Shown piece after piece: positions 46,493 through 54,303 of a DNA stretch of 64,000 nt. The first letter of the stretch is position 1, and each line of letters opens with the position of its first letter. This DNA is from Actinacidiphila bryophytorum. GTDB taxonomy: Bacteria; Actinomycetota; Actinomycetes; Streptomycetales; Streptomycetaceae. Below the pieces are notes generated by a model. It ran no database searches. It worked only from the letters and a program-made list of their open reading frames with translations, and was not told the origin of the DNA. The translations under genes were made by a program, and so were the position numbers. The DNA lies in contig NZ_JAFFIX010000010.1 in assembly GCF_016916835.1 (NCBI RefSeq), positions 1-64,000 of the forward strand, given 5' to 3'.

Positions 46493-47678
46493 GTCGCGGC
46501 GGCGGCCCCACATAGCGGGCCGACGGCCGGATGATCTTGCTGTCGGCCGCCTGCTCCAGGATGTTGGCGCTCCAGCCGACGACCCGGGCCGCGGCGAAGG
46601 TCGGCGTGAACATCTCCCGCGGCAGCCCGCACAGCTCCATCACGACGCCCGCGTAGAACTCGACGTTGATGTGCAGGTCGCGGCCCGGCTTCAGCTCGGC
46701 CAGCAGCGCCTCCGCGCGCTCCTCGACCTGAACGGCGAAGTCGACCAGGTCGCCGCCGATGCCCCGGGCGATGCCCTTGAGCAGCCGCGACCGCGGGTCC
46801 TCCGTGCGGTAGACGGGGTGGCCGAAGCCCATGATCCGCTCGCCCGCAGTAATGTGCTCGCGCAGCCAGCCGTCGATGCGGTCCGGGGTGCCGATCGCGT
46901 CCAGCGTGTCGAGCGCGCGGCTCGGCGCCCCGCCGTGCAGCGGGCCCGACAGCGCGCCGACCGCACCGACCAGGCACGCAGCCAGGTCCGCGCCGGTCGA
47001 GGCGATGACCCGGGCGGTGAAGGTGGAGGCGTTGAAGCCGTGGTCGACGGTCGAGATCAGGTACTGCTCGACGGCCCGCGCCCTGGCCGGGTCCGGCTCC
47101 TGTCCGCTCAGCATGTACAGGTAGTTCGCGGCATAGGGCAGGTCGTCGCGCGGCTCGACCGGCTCCAGGCCGCGGCCGAGCCGGCGCAGCGCGGTGAGCA
47201 GTGTCGGTACGACCGCGCAGGCGGCCAGCGCGTCGGCCGCCCGCTGCTCGGGGCCGAGGTCGTACAGCGGCCGGAACCCGGCGGCGGCGCCGGTCAGCGA
47301 CAGCGCCGTGCGCAGCCCGGCCAGCGGCCCCGACCCGGCCGTGGCACGGGCCAGCGCGGGCAGCGCCTCGCGTACACCGGCCGGCAGGTGGCGCAGCGGC
47401 GCGATCTGCCGGGCGAAGCGGTCGCGCTGCTGCGCGGTCGGCAGAGCGCCGTTCACCATCAGGTGCCAGACGTCCTCGAAGCTGCGGGTCCCGGCCAGCT
47501 CGACGGCGTCGAACTCCCGGTAGTGGTAGAAGCCCTCGGTTCCGCGGACGTCGCCGATCACGGTGTCGGTGACGATCACGCCCTTGAGGCCGCGCGGGAC
47601 CTCGACCTGGGCCGGCTGCGGCGGGGCCGCCTGGGATGCGGCGGACTGCGGGGCGGCGGACGGGTGGGTGGTGGGCAT
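46467..47678 (-). CDS. Citrate synthase / 2-methylcitrate synthase family enzyme
   Basis: 403 residues. Catalytic His residues in GPLHGGAPS and GFGHPVYRTEDPR are present; the position of the catalytic Asp (usually NVDFY) reads NVEFYAG, a Glu. C-terminal RPSARYVGP supplies substrate-binding Arg. It condenses acetyl-CoA (or propionyl-CoA) with oxaloacetate. A Pro/Ala/Gln-rich N-terminal tail of about 25 residues precedes the conserved domain. The start is ATG 47678 with GAGGAGG seven bases upstream. It is divergent from the second citrate synthase; in S. coelicolor an adjacent pair of citrate synthase-like genes is also known. Confidence 0.92.
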   Translation of the reverse strand: MPTTHPSAAPQSAASQAAPPQPAQVEVPRGLKGVIVTDTVIGDVRGTEGFYHYREFDAVELAGTRSFEDVWHLMVNGALPTAQQRDRFARQIAPLRHLPAGVREALPALARATAGSGPLAGLRTALSLTGAAAGFRPLYDLGPEQRAADALAACAVVPTLLTALRRLGRGLEPVEPRDDLPYAANYLYMLSGQEPDPARARAVEQYLISTVDHGFNASTFTARVIASTGADLAACLVGAVGALSGPLHGGAPSRALDTLDAIGTPDRIDGWLREHITAGERIMGFGHPVYRTEDPRSRLLKGIARGIGGDLVDFAVQVEERAEALLAELKPGRDLHINVEFYAGVVMELCGLPREMFTPTFAAARVVGWSANILEQAADSKIIRPSARYVGPPPRLVTIPTGR

Positions 47679-47700
47679 CGGTTTCCTCCTCGGCTCTTCA

Positions 47701-47755
47701 CTTGACTGTCTATGATTGATTATCATGGTGTCAATGTTGACTGATCAATGTCAGC
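47701..47755. promoter_or_regulatory. AT-rich divergent promoter region of the citrate synthase pair
   Basis: About 55 bases, strikingly A/T-rich for this genome, with GTCAA-TG-TTGAC (47730-47741), TTGA-CTGA-TCAA and TGAT-n-ATCA symmetries. Minus-strand TTGATC, 17 bases, TGATAA is a candidate promoter for the conventional citrate synthase. It is a likely binding region for a regulator, possibly the HTH-bearing citrate synthase itself (inference). Confidence 0.5.
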
Positions 47756-47779
47756 GCGGGTTGACGGGAGGTGGATACG

Positions 47780-49216
47780 GTGACGCCCATGACGGACGGG
47801 GCAGCGGGCGGCGGCGACGCCCGCATCAGCACGCGGGAGGCCGCGGCGCGGCTCGGCGTCAAGCCGGAGACGCTCTACGCCTACGTCAGCCGCGGGCTGC
47901 TCGGCAGCCGGCGGGCCGCCGGCGGGCGCGGCAGCACCTTCGACCCGGGCGAGGTCGCCGCGCTGGCCGCCAGGGGGCGGGCCGCGACCTCGACCGGGTC
48001 GGGCGCCGCGCAGCCGTCCGAGCCCGGCTCGGGCTCCGCCTCCTGCGCGGACGGGTGGGGCCGCATCCGCACCGGCATCACCCGCATCGACACGGCGACC
48101 GGCAGCTACGCCTTCCGCGGGGTGGACGCGGTCGCCCTCGCGGAGGCGTACGCCTACGAGGAGGTCGCCGACTGGCTGTGGACCGGCGAACTGCGGCCCG
48201 GCGTCCGCTTCACCGCTCCCCCGCTGCCGCTGGCCGCCGCCCGCGCCGCAGCCGCCGCCCTGCCCGCGGGCAGCAGTCCCGTGGACCGGATGCGGGTCGC
48301 CGTGGTCGCGGCGGGCGCGGCCGACCCGCTGCGCTTCGACCTCACGCGGGAGGCCGTGCTCGGGTGCACGCGGGGGCTGATCCCCACGCTCGTCGACGCA
48401 CTGCCCCTGGCCGGCGGCGCCGACCGGGGCGATGCCGCGCCCGACGCGCCGGCCGCGGGCGGCGCCGGTCGCGGTGACAGGCGTGACACCGGGCGGATCG
48501 CCCGGCAGCCCGACGCGCCGGCCGCGGGCGGCGCCGGCGGGTCCGGGTCCGTCGCCCGGCGGCTGTGGTCGCGGCTGACGCCGCGCGAGGCCGACCCGGC
48601 GTCACTGCGGGTGCTCGACACCGCGCTCGCGCTGCTCATCGACCACGACCTCGCCACCTCGACACTGGCCGTCCGGGTCGCCGCCTCGGGCCGCGCACAC
48701 CCGTACGCGGCCGTCTCGGCCGGGCTCGGGGCGCTGGACGGGCCGCTGCACGGGCAGGCCAGCGCGCTGGCCCACCGCATGCTCCGCGACGTCCTCGACC
48801 AGGGCGGTGCGGGGCCGGTGGTCGCCGCCCACCTGCGGGCCGGGCGTCGCGTGCCCGGGCTCGGGCACCGCCTCTACCGCGGCGAGGACCCGCGGGCGCG
48901 GCTGCTGCTCGCCCGGCTCGCCGACGTGCCCGCCGCGGCCGACGCGCTGGCCGCGGCGCAGGACACCGTCGCCACGGCGGCGCGGCACACCCCGCTGCAC
49001 GCGAACGTGGACCTGGCGCTCGCCGTTCTCTCCGTCGCGTCCGGGATGCCCGCGGAGGCCGGCGAAGCGGTTTTCGCCGTGGGGCGCACCGCGGGGTGGG
49101 TTGCGCACGCGCTGGAGGAGTACGCAGAGCCGGCGCTGCGCATGCGCCCGTCCAGCACATACGCGGGACCACCGGCCCCGCAGCCCCTTCCCCGCCCGGG
49201 CACGTCCCCGGGGTGA
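47780..49216 (+). CDS. Citrate synthase-like protein with N-terminal helix-turn-helix
   Basis: 478 residues. Residues about 15-65 form a MerR/excisionase-type helix-turn-helix (STREAAARLGVKPETLYAYV, then SRGLLGSRRAAGGRGSTFDP). The rest is a citrate synthase fold with GPLHGQASAL, GLGHRLYRGEDPRA and NVDLALAVLS, so the His, His and Asp catalytic positions are all present. A roughly 60-residue low-complexity insert (repeated PDAPAAGGAG, about 215-265) breaks the fold. GTG 47780 is preferred (GGGAGG eight bases upstream; ATG 47789 too far). It could be a metabolic sensor-regulator, an enzyme, or both. Confidence 0.88.
   Translation: MTPMTDGAAGGGDARISTREAAARLGVKPETLYAYVSRGLLGSRRAAGGRGSTFDPGEVAALAARGRAATSTGSGAAQPSEPGSGSASCADGWGRIRTGITRIDTATGSYAFRGVDAVALAEAYAYEEVADWLWTGELRPGVRFTAPPLPLAAARAAAAALPAGSSPVDRMRVAVVAAGAADPLRFDLTREAVLGCTRGLIPTLVDALPLAGGADRGDAAPDAPAAGGAGRGDRRDTGRIARQPDAPAAGGAGGSGSVARRLWSRLTPREADPASLRVLDTALALLIDHDLATSTLAVRVAASGRAHPYAAVSAGLGALDGPLHGQASALAHRMLRDVLDQGGAGPVVAAHLRAGRRVPGLGHRLYRGEDPRARLLLARLADVPAAADALAAAQDTVATAARHTPLHANVDLALAVLSVASGMPAEAGEAVFAVGRTAGWVAHALEEYAEPALRMRPSSTYAGPPAPQPLPRPGTSPG
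48440..48537 (+). repeat. 29-bp direct repeat inside the HTH citrate synthase gene
   Basis: Two copies of a 29-bp unit beginning CCCGACGCGCCGGCCGCGGG, at 48440-48468 and 48509-48537, encode the two PDAPAAGGAG segments. The 69-bp offset is 23 codons, so expansion or loss keeps the frame. Confidence 0.8.
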
Positions 49217-49523
49217 CCGGCCCTTTGCGGTGCGCTGTGGCCGGGCGCGCAGTTCCGCCCCCAGAGCTTCGCCTGGGGGTGCCCCCAGCGCCTCCTGAGG
49301 TGGTTGCCACTTGCTGTGGCGTCGCTTGCTTTCCGCCCGTTCGGGCGGGGCGCGCAGTTCCCCGCGCCCCTGAAAACGCTCCCCCTTGCAGGCAGAGGAA
49401 CCCCCACCCTGCGGGAAGGGGGCAACCACCATGGGCGCGGGGCACGGCGCGCGCAACCCATCGCCGGGGGAGATCCCGGGGCAGCCGGCGCCTGGCAGGG
49501 CGAGGGGTCGCCCGGGGGGAAAC
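49217..49523. other. Non-coding spacer with Streptomyces-type interspersed repeats
   Basis: 307 bases without a credible gene. It holds two copies of a GCGCGCAGTTCC core (near 49248-49259 and 49349-49362), the second continuing CCCGCGCCCCTGAAAACG; such CGCAGTTCCCCGCGCCCC elements recur in Streptomyces intergenic DNA (family knowledge). Also seen are hairpins CTGGGGG-TG-CCCCCAG (49273-49288), CCGCCCG-TT-CGGGCGG (49333-49348) and a long imperfect stem opening CCCCCTTGCAGG (49381-49420). It lies downstream of the citrate synthase and may act as its terminator. Confidence 0.6.
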
Positions 49524-49730
49524 CTAGGTGGGGGTGAGGTGGGGGATGTGGGAGACGAGGGCCGACCATTCGGGGTCGGGGTGGCCGGGGACCATGCGCC
49601 CGGCGGAACGCCACTGCTCGGCCAGCGCGGCAAAGACCGGCGCATCCGCACGCGCGGGGTGCAGAACCGTTCCACCTCGCCCCGCCTCCTCGGCGGCCTC
49701 CGCTTTTCTGACCCTCTGCATCGGTGCCAT
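49524..49730 (-). CDS. Small hypothetical protein
   Basis: 68 residues, family not recognised. Composition looks protein-like: RVRKAEAAEEAGRGG, then DAPVFAALAEQWRSAGRMVP and DPEWSALVSHIPHLTP, which could fold as two helices. The codon usage fits the genome better than the overlapping plus-strand frames. ATG 49730 has no clear ribosome-binding site; ATG 49721 is an alternative. It is divergent from the thioredoxin gene. No function is proposed. Confidence 0.5.
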   Translation of the reverse strand: MAPMQRVRKAEAAEEAGRGGTVLHPARADAPVFAALAEQWRSAGRMVPGHPDPEWSALVSHIPHLTPT

Positions 49731-49849
49731 ATGCCGTCAACGATTGGCGGCGCCGCACGCCATGGAGGTGCCGCCCGCACCACTCGGACGAGTGAAGCCC
49801 GGCCGGGCGCCGACGGAATTTCCCGGAGCCGCCGCCCGTTGTGGGGGGC

Positions 49850-50224
49850 ATGAGCACTGTGGAGCTGACCAAGGAGAACTTCGACGAGGTCGTGTCCTCC
49901 AACGACTTCGTCCTCATCGACTTCTGGGCCGCCTGGTGCGGCCCGTGCCGGTCCTTCGCACCGGTGTACGACAAGTCGTCGGACAAGCACCAGGACCTGG
50001 TCTTCGCGAAGGTCGACACGGAGGCCCAGCCCGAGCTGGCGGCGGCCTTCCAGATCCAGTCGATCCCGACGCTGATGATCGTCAGGGACAAGGTGGCGAT
50101 CTTCGCCCAGCCGGGCGCGCTGCCCGAGCCGGCGCTGGAGGACGTCATCGCGCAGGCCCGCGCCCTCGACATGGCCGAGGTCCACAAGTCCGTGAAGGAA
50201 GCCCAGGAGCAGCAGCAGGGCTGA
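49850..50224 (+). CDS. trxA: Thioredoxin
   Basis: 124 residues, a full thioredoxin with FWAAWCGPCRSF (redox CxxC at about 33-36), the cis-Pro loop QSIPTLMI and the start VELTKENFDEVVSSNDFVLI. It reduces cytosolic disulfides using thioredoxin reductase, which is not encoded here. The C-terminus is extended by about 15 residues (MAEVHKSVKEAQEQQQ). The start is ATG 49850 with GGGGGG just upstream; an in-frame ATG three codons earlier is possible. A compound hairpin follows the stop. Confidence 0.95.
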   Translation: MSTVELTKENFDEVVSSNDFVLIDFWAAWCGPCRSFAPVYDKSSDKHQDLVFAKVDTEAQPELAAAFQIQSIPTLMIVRDKVAIFAQPGALPEPALEDVIAQARALDMAEVHKSVKEAQEQQQG

Positions 50225-50237
50225 CCCCTTCTGCCGC

Positions 50238-50271
50238 GAGCCCGGCCGGCGCAGTGCGCCGCCGGGCTCTT
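50238..50271 (+). terminator. Compound terminator after thioredoxin
   Basis: GAGCCCGGC (50238-50246) pairs with GCCGGGCTC (50261-50269) and encloses GGCGC-AGT-GCGCC (50248-50260), with one unpaired C. Two T follow. It starts 13 bases after the thioredoxin stop. Confidence 0.8.
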
Positions 50272-50338
50272 CGGCGTGCGCCGATGTCGTAAACCGTCGG
50301 CGTGCACCGTTGTCAGTGGTCGGACCTACGCTCGTGGG

Positions 50339-52036
50339 GTGGGTGGAGCCGTTGACGCGAGTGCCGGGCGGGTCGCCGTCGTGGCCGATCCGGTCGGCGG
50401 CGGCGGGCGGCTGTGCGGGGTCGGGGAGGACGGCGGGACGGTCGGCGCGACCGCGGTGGTGGCGGACCTGGCCCGTGCGGTGCGCGAGGTCGAGGCGGCG
50501 GCCGGGCCGCGCTGGGTGTGGGGCGGCACCGAGGAGGTCTATCCGGGGCTGCTGGACCGCGGCGGGGTCCGGGTGGCGCGCTGCCATGACGTGAAGCTGG
50601 TCGAGTCGCTGCTGCTCGGCCAGGAGGGCAGGCACGGCAGGCCGCGCTCGCTGGGGGCGGCCTGGGCGCGGCTGCACGGTCTGCAGGAGCCGCCGGACGC
50701 GCCGGAGACGGGGGCGGACGACCAGCCGGTGCTGTTCGCGGCGGACCGGCACCACCTGCCGCCGGGCACCGACGCGCTGACCGCCCTGGTGGAGGTGCAC
50801 GCCGCCCAGCAGCGGCGTATCGCGGCGAGCGAGGGCCAGGACCGGATGCGGCTGCTGTGTGCGGCGGAGTCCGCGGGCGCGCTGGCGGCGGTCGAGATGG
50901 GCAGGGACGGCCTGCCGTGGAGCGCGCGGGCGCATGACGAGGTGCTCACCGCGCTGCTCGGGCCGCGGCCCGCGGGCGGCGCCCGGCCGGCCAGGCTCAA
51001 CGAGCTGGCGCAGCGCATCCAGGACGCGCTGGGCCGCCCGGTGAACCCCGACTCCCCCGCCCAGCTGCTGCCCGCCTTCGCACGGGTCGGTGTTCCGCTG
51101 GCCTCGACCAGGTCGCACGAGCTGCGCAAGGTGGAGCACCCGGCGGCCGAGCTGCTGCTGCGCTACAAGGAGCTGTCGCGTATCCATGCCGCACACGGCT
51201 GGGCGTGGCGGGAGGCCTGGGTGCGGGACGGCCGCTTCCGGCCGGAGTATGTGGTGGGCGGTGTGGTGTCGGGGCGCTGGGCGACCAGGGGCGGCGGTGC
51301 GCTGCAGATTCCGCGGCCGCTGCGGGCCGCGGTGGTCGCCGACCCGGGCCATCTGCTGGTGGTCGCGGACGCCGGCCAGTTGGAGCCGCGGGTGCTGGCC
51401 GCGATGTCGGGCGACCAGGGCCTGGCCCGGGCGGCGGCCGGCGGCGACCTGTACACGGCGGTGGCCAGGGACGCATTCTCCGGCGACCGCCCGCGGGCCA
51501 AGATCGCGCTGCTCGCCGCGATGTACGGGCAGACCAGCGGTGAGGCGGGCCAGCTGCTGGCGGTGATGCGGCGGCGCTTCCCGGTGGCGCTGGCCCTGGT
51601 GGAGGCCGCGGCACGTACCGGCGAGGCGGGCGGGGTCGTCCGCTCCCAGCTCGGCCGTACGTCTCCGGCCCCGTCGGCCGACCGATTCGTGGACGAGAGC
51701 GCCGACCCGGCGGACGGGGCGTCACCGGACCGCACGGCGGCCAGGTCCTGGGGGCGCTTCACCCGGAACTTCGTGGTGCAGGCGAGCGCCGCCGACTGGG
51801 CGCTGGCGATGCTGGCGGCGCTGCGCCGGGAGCTGGCGGCGATCGGCCCGGCGCCGCGGCTGGTGTTCTTCCAGCACGACGAGGTGGTCGTGCACACCCC
51901 TGCGGACCTCGCGCCCGCCGTCGAGACCGCGGTCGCGGCGGCGGCCGACGAGGCCCGCCGGCTCGTGTTCGGTGCGACGCCGGTGCCCTTCCCGCTGGAG
52001 ACGCACGCGGTGGAGCGCTACGCGGACGCGAAGTAG
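50339..52036 (+). CDS. Bifunctional 3'-5' exonuclease / DNA polymerase A-like protein
   Basis: About 565 residues. The C-terminal half is a family A polymerase core: motif A-like VVADAGQLEPRVLAAMSGD, O-helix-like KIALLAAMYGQTSGEA and motif C FFQHDEVVVH with its HDE. The N-terminal half resembles a reduced exonuclease-like domain (CHDVKLVESLLLG). Motif A reads DAGQLEP where Pol I has DxSQIEL. It is shorter than Pol I and has no 5' nuclease. The start is uncertain: GTG 50339 has TACGCT seven bases upstream and no ribosome-binding site, suggesting a leaderless mRNA; GTG 50276 would add 21 residues. Its role in replication or repair is unknown. Confidence 0.88.
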   Translation: MGGAVDASAGRVAVVADPVGGGGRLCGVGEDGGTVGATAVVADLARAVREVEAAAGPRWVWGGTEEVYPGLLDRGGVRVARCHDVKLVESLLLGQEGRHGRPRSLGAAWARLHGLQEPPDAPETGADDQPVLFAADRHHLPPGTDALTALVEVHAAQQRRIAASEGQDRMRLLCAAESAGALAAVEMGRDGLPWSARAHDEVLTALLGPRPAGGARPARLNELAQRIQDALGRPVNPDSPAQLLPAFARVGVPLASTRSHELRKVEHPAAELLLRYKELSRIHAAHGWAWREAWVRDGRFRPEYVVGGVVSGRWATRGGGALQIPRPLRAAVVADPGHLLVVADAGQLEPRVLAAMSGDQGLARAAAGGDLYTAVARDAFSGDRPRAKIALLAAMYGQTSGEAGQLLAVMRRRFPVALALVEAAARTGEAGGVVRSQLGRTSPAPSADRFVDESADPADGASPDRTAARSWGRFTRNFVVQASAADWALAMLAALRRELAAIGPAPRLVFFQHDEVVVHTPADLAPAVETAVAAAADEARRLVFGATPVPFPLETHAVERYADAK

Positions 52037-52058
52037 CCCACCGGGCGCCGGGGTGCGG

Positions 52059-52277
52059 TCAGTTGTCGGACGCGGCGTCGGTGTCGGCCGCGGAAGCGGC
52101 CGCGTCGGCGTCGTCCACCAGCTTCTGCATGTGGGCGAGTTCCGAGGCGGCGGGTGCGGGCGAGGTGCTGCCCGGGGTGCCGGCCGCGGAGCCGTGGCTG
52201 CCGCAGCCGGCCAGCAGCAGCGCGGCCAGCGCGCCGGCCGGCAGCAGGGCCAGCGCCCGCGCCCGTGTGCGGCTCAT
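52059..52277 (-). CDS. Small lipoprotein
   Basis: 72 residues: positively charged start MSRTRARALALLP, hydrophobic core and lipobox LLAGC, then a short Ser/Ala/Asp-rich mature part ending DAAASAADTDAASDN. It should be lipid-anchored outside the membrane. Its ATG overlaps the stop of the preceding gene (ATGA). It is the last gene of the unit RR - HK - secreted protein - lipoprotein. No family recognised. Confidence 0.75.
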   Translation of the reverse strand: MSRTRARALALLPAGALAALLLAGCGSHGSAAGTPGSTSPAPAASELAHMQKLVDDADAAASAADTDAASDN

Positions 52278-52723
52278 TTCGCTGCGCCCTTCGCGGTCTT
52301 CTGGGCGGGCTTGGCGGGGAAGTGCTGGGTGCCGCACCAGGTGCGGACGGCGTCCAGGTCGGTGGAGCGCTTGGTGAGGCTGGGCAGCAGCGACTGGCGG
52401 AAGGTCAGCCGGTCCTTGAGGAAGGTGGACACGGCCGTGTCGCCCTTGGCGTCGGCATTGTCGATCCGCTTCTGCAGCCGGGCGATCGAGCCGCGCTCGG
52501 TGACCGGCCCGTTGAGCCGTGCCAGTGCGCGGTCGATGTGTGCGTCGACGGCCGGAAGGCGCCGGCACAGCGCGCGGGCGCCGTCCCCTGTCGGCGCCTT
52601 GCCCGCGGCCGTGGCGGTGGCCGAGGGCGTGGGGGCGGTGGTGTCGGCGGTGGCGGTACCGGCCGCGGCGAGCAGGGCCGCGGCCGCCGCGGTGACGGCG
52701 ACCGCGGTACGGGTGGTGCGCAT
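52274..52723 (-). CDS. Secreted hypothetical protein downstream of two-component system
   Basis: 149 residues with a signal peptide (MRTTRTAVAVTAAAAALLAA, cleavage near TATA-DTT), a Thr/Pro/Ala linker and a helical domain with two Cys (CRRLPAVDAHIDRALARLNG; VRTWCGTQHF) that could form a disulfide. The start is ATG 52723 with GAGGAGG upstream. It lies 58 bases after the histidine kinase stop and overlaps the lipoprotein gene by 4 bases, so it is likely an output or accessory of the two-component system. No family recognised. Confidence 0.8.
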   Translation of the reverse strand: MRTTRTAVAVTAAAAALLAAAGTATADTTAPTPSATATAAGKAPTGDGARALCRRLPAVDAHIDRALARLNGPVTERGSIARLQKRIDNADAKGDTAVSTFLKDRLTFRQSLLPSLTKRSTDLDAVRTWCGTQHFPAKPAQKTAKGAAK

Positions 52724-52781
52724 GGGTGACCTCCTCGGTGGCGGCACCTGCCGCGTGGCGGTGCCGTTTCTGGCCGGGAGG

Positions 52782-54260
52782 CTAGGAGGGGTCTTTGTGG
52801 AAACCTTGTGGGGCGGCCGGCGGCGGCTCCGCGGTGAGCCAGTCGCGCTGCCGCGGCAGGGCGGGGCCTTGGGCCATGTGCGGGATGTCCAGCACGAACC
52901 ATGCGCCGGCCGCGCCGTCGGGGCGGCCGGTGACGGTGACGGTGCCGCTGTGCAGGGCGGCCTGCTGGCCGACCAGGGCCAGGCCGAGGCCCGATCCCGG
53001 GCTGCCGGGGCGGCGGCGGAAGCGGGTGAAGACGGTGTGCCTGGCCTCGGGCGGCACCCCGGGTCCGTGGTCGCCGACGGTGAGGCGTACGGCGGCGCCG
53101 TCGGGGGTGGGACGCAGGGCCGCCTCGACGGGGCCTGAGCCGTGCACGACGGCGTTGGTCAGCAGGTTGTCGACGGCCGAGCGCAGGCCCTGCGGCCAGC
53201 CGCGGACCACGCAGGGTCCCGACGTGTCGACCGCGACCCGGGCGGCGGGGTGGTCGCGGCGCAGGTCGCGTACCGCGGAGTCGAGCAGTTCGGCGAGGTC
53301 GACGGGCGCGAAGGCGTCGGCCTCGACGAGGTCGCCCTGTGCGAGGGTGCGCAGCATGACCAGCAGGCCGAGCAGCCGTTCGTGGCCTGCCCGCAGGTCC
53401 GCGACGACCTCGGTGCGCTCTGCCCCTTCGGGTGCCGGGTCGCCGCCGAGCACGTCGAGGTTGATCCGCATGCTCATCAGCGGGGTGCGCAGTTCGTGCG
53501 AGGCGGCGGCGGAGAAGGAGCGCGCGGTGGCCAGCGCCTCGGCCGTACGGGCGGCCTGCTCGTCGTAGCGGGCCAGTACGGTCTGCAGGGTGCCGGCCAG
53601 GTCGTCGACCTCGGGCACTCCGGTGCGGGTGTGGTCGAGCCGGGCGGCGCTGGTGCGCGGGTCGATACCGGCGGCCCTGCGGCGCAGTTCGAGCAGCGGG
53701 CGGGCCAGGCGTACGGCGGCCAGCCACGCGACCAGTCCCGCGACGGGTGCGGTCAGCAGCGCCACGGTCAGCACCCGGCGGCGTACCTGGGCGATCTGCC
53801 GCTGGCCCGCGGTGTCGGCGGAGAACAGCCACAGGGTGCCGCTCGCGGCGGGGCGGACCGCGGTGAGCGGCACGGCGAGCACCCGCCAGCTCTGCGTGCC
53901 CGCCGCCAGGGTGACCGGGCGGGCGGCGGCGCCGGGCGCGGGCAGGGTGGTGCTCGCGGCGGGCTGCGGGCCGCCGGTGACGGTGCCCTGCGGTCCGCTC
54001 ACCCGGATGCCGACGTCCAGGGCGTCGGCGAACAGCTTGCGCTGCCTGGCCTGTTCGACGCCCGCCGGGCGGTCGTTGGCCATGGCCCGCAGCAGGCTGA
54101 GGGCCTCCGGGCGTACGGCCGCGGCGCGGTCGCGCAGGTGGGTGTCGGCTGCGGTGTGCACGTCCCGGCCGACCAGCCGGACCAGGATCCAGCCGGAGCC
54201 TGCGACCAGCAGCGGGACGACGACCGCGACGGCCAGCGCGATCCTGGTGGACAGTCTCAT
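52782..54260 (-). CDS. Sensor histidine kinase
   Basis: 492 residues: N-terminal membrane helix (RIALAVAVVVPLLVAGSGWI), an extracytoplasmic sensor of about 130 residues, second membrane helix (VALLTAPVAGLVAWLAAVRL), HAMP domain, H-box ASHELRTPLMSM, N-box NLLTNAVVHG, and G-boxes DHGPGVPPEA and GSGLGLALV. It autophosphorylates on His and passes the phosphate to the response regulator encoded 43 bases upstream. The start is ATG 54260 with GGGGGAG upstream. The stimulus is unknown, but the co-transcribed exported proteins suggest an envelope signal. Confidence 0.94.
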   Translation of the reverse strand: MRLSTRIALAVAVVVPLLVAGSGWILVRLVGRDVHTAADTHLRDRAAAVRPEALSLLRAMANDRPAGVEQARQRKLFADALDVGIRVSGPQGTVTGGPQPAASTTLPAPGAAARPVTLAAGTQSWRVLAVPLTAVRPAASGTLWLFSADTAGQRQIAQVRRRVLTVALLTAPVAGLVAWLAAVRLARPLLELRRRAAGIDPRTSAARLDHTRTGVPEVDDLAGTLQTVLARYDEQAARTAEALATARSFSAAASHELRTPLMSMRINLDVLGGDPAPEGAERTEVVADLRAGHERLLGLLVMLRTLAQGDLVEADAFAPVDLAELLDSAVRDLRRDHPAARVAVDTSGPCVVRGWPQGLRSAVDNLLTNAVVHGSGPVEAALRPTPDGAAVRLTVGDHGPGVPPEARHTVFTRFRRRPGSPGSGLGLALVGQQAALHSGTVTVTGRPDGAAGAWFVLDIPHMAQGPALPRQRDWLTAEPPPAAPQGFHKDPS

Positions 54261-54303
54261 GTGCCGCTCCCCCGCCTCGTGCCGTGCCCCGCGGCCTGGG
54301 GCT

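Noticed and set aside
49304..49853. Plus-strand small frames between the citrate synthase and thioredoxin genes
   Set aside because: They run through repeats and hairpins, lack RBS and show no protein-like pattern.
52059..52568. A 169-residue version of the small lipoprotein
   Set aside because: The N-terminal 97 residues are a shifted-frame reading of the upstream secreted-protein gene; the lipoprotein signal starts at ATG 52277.
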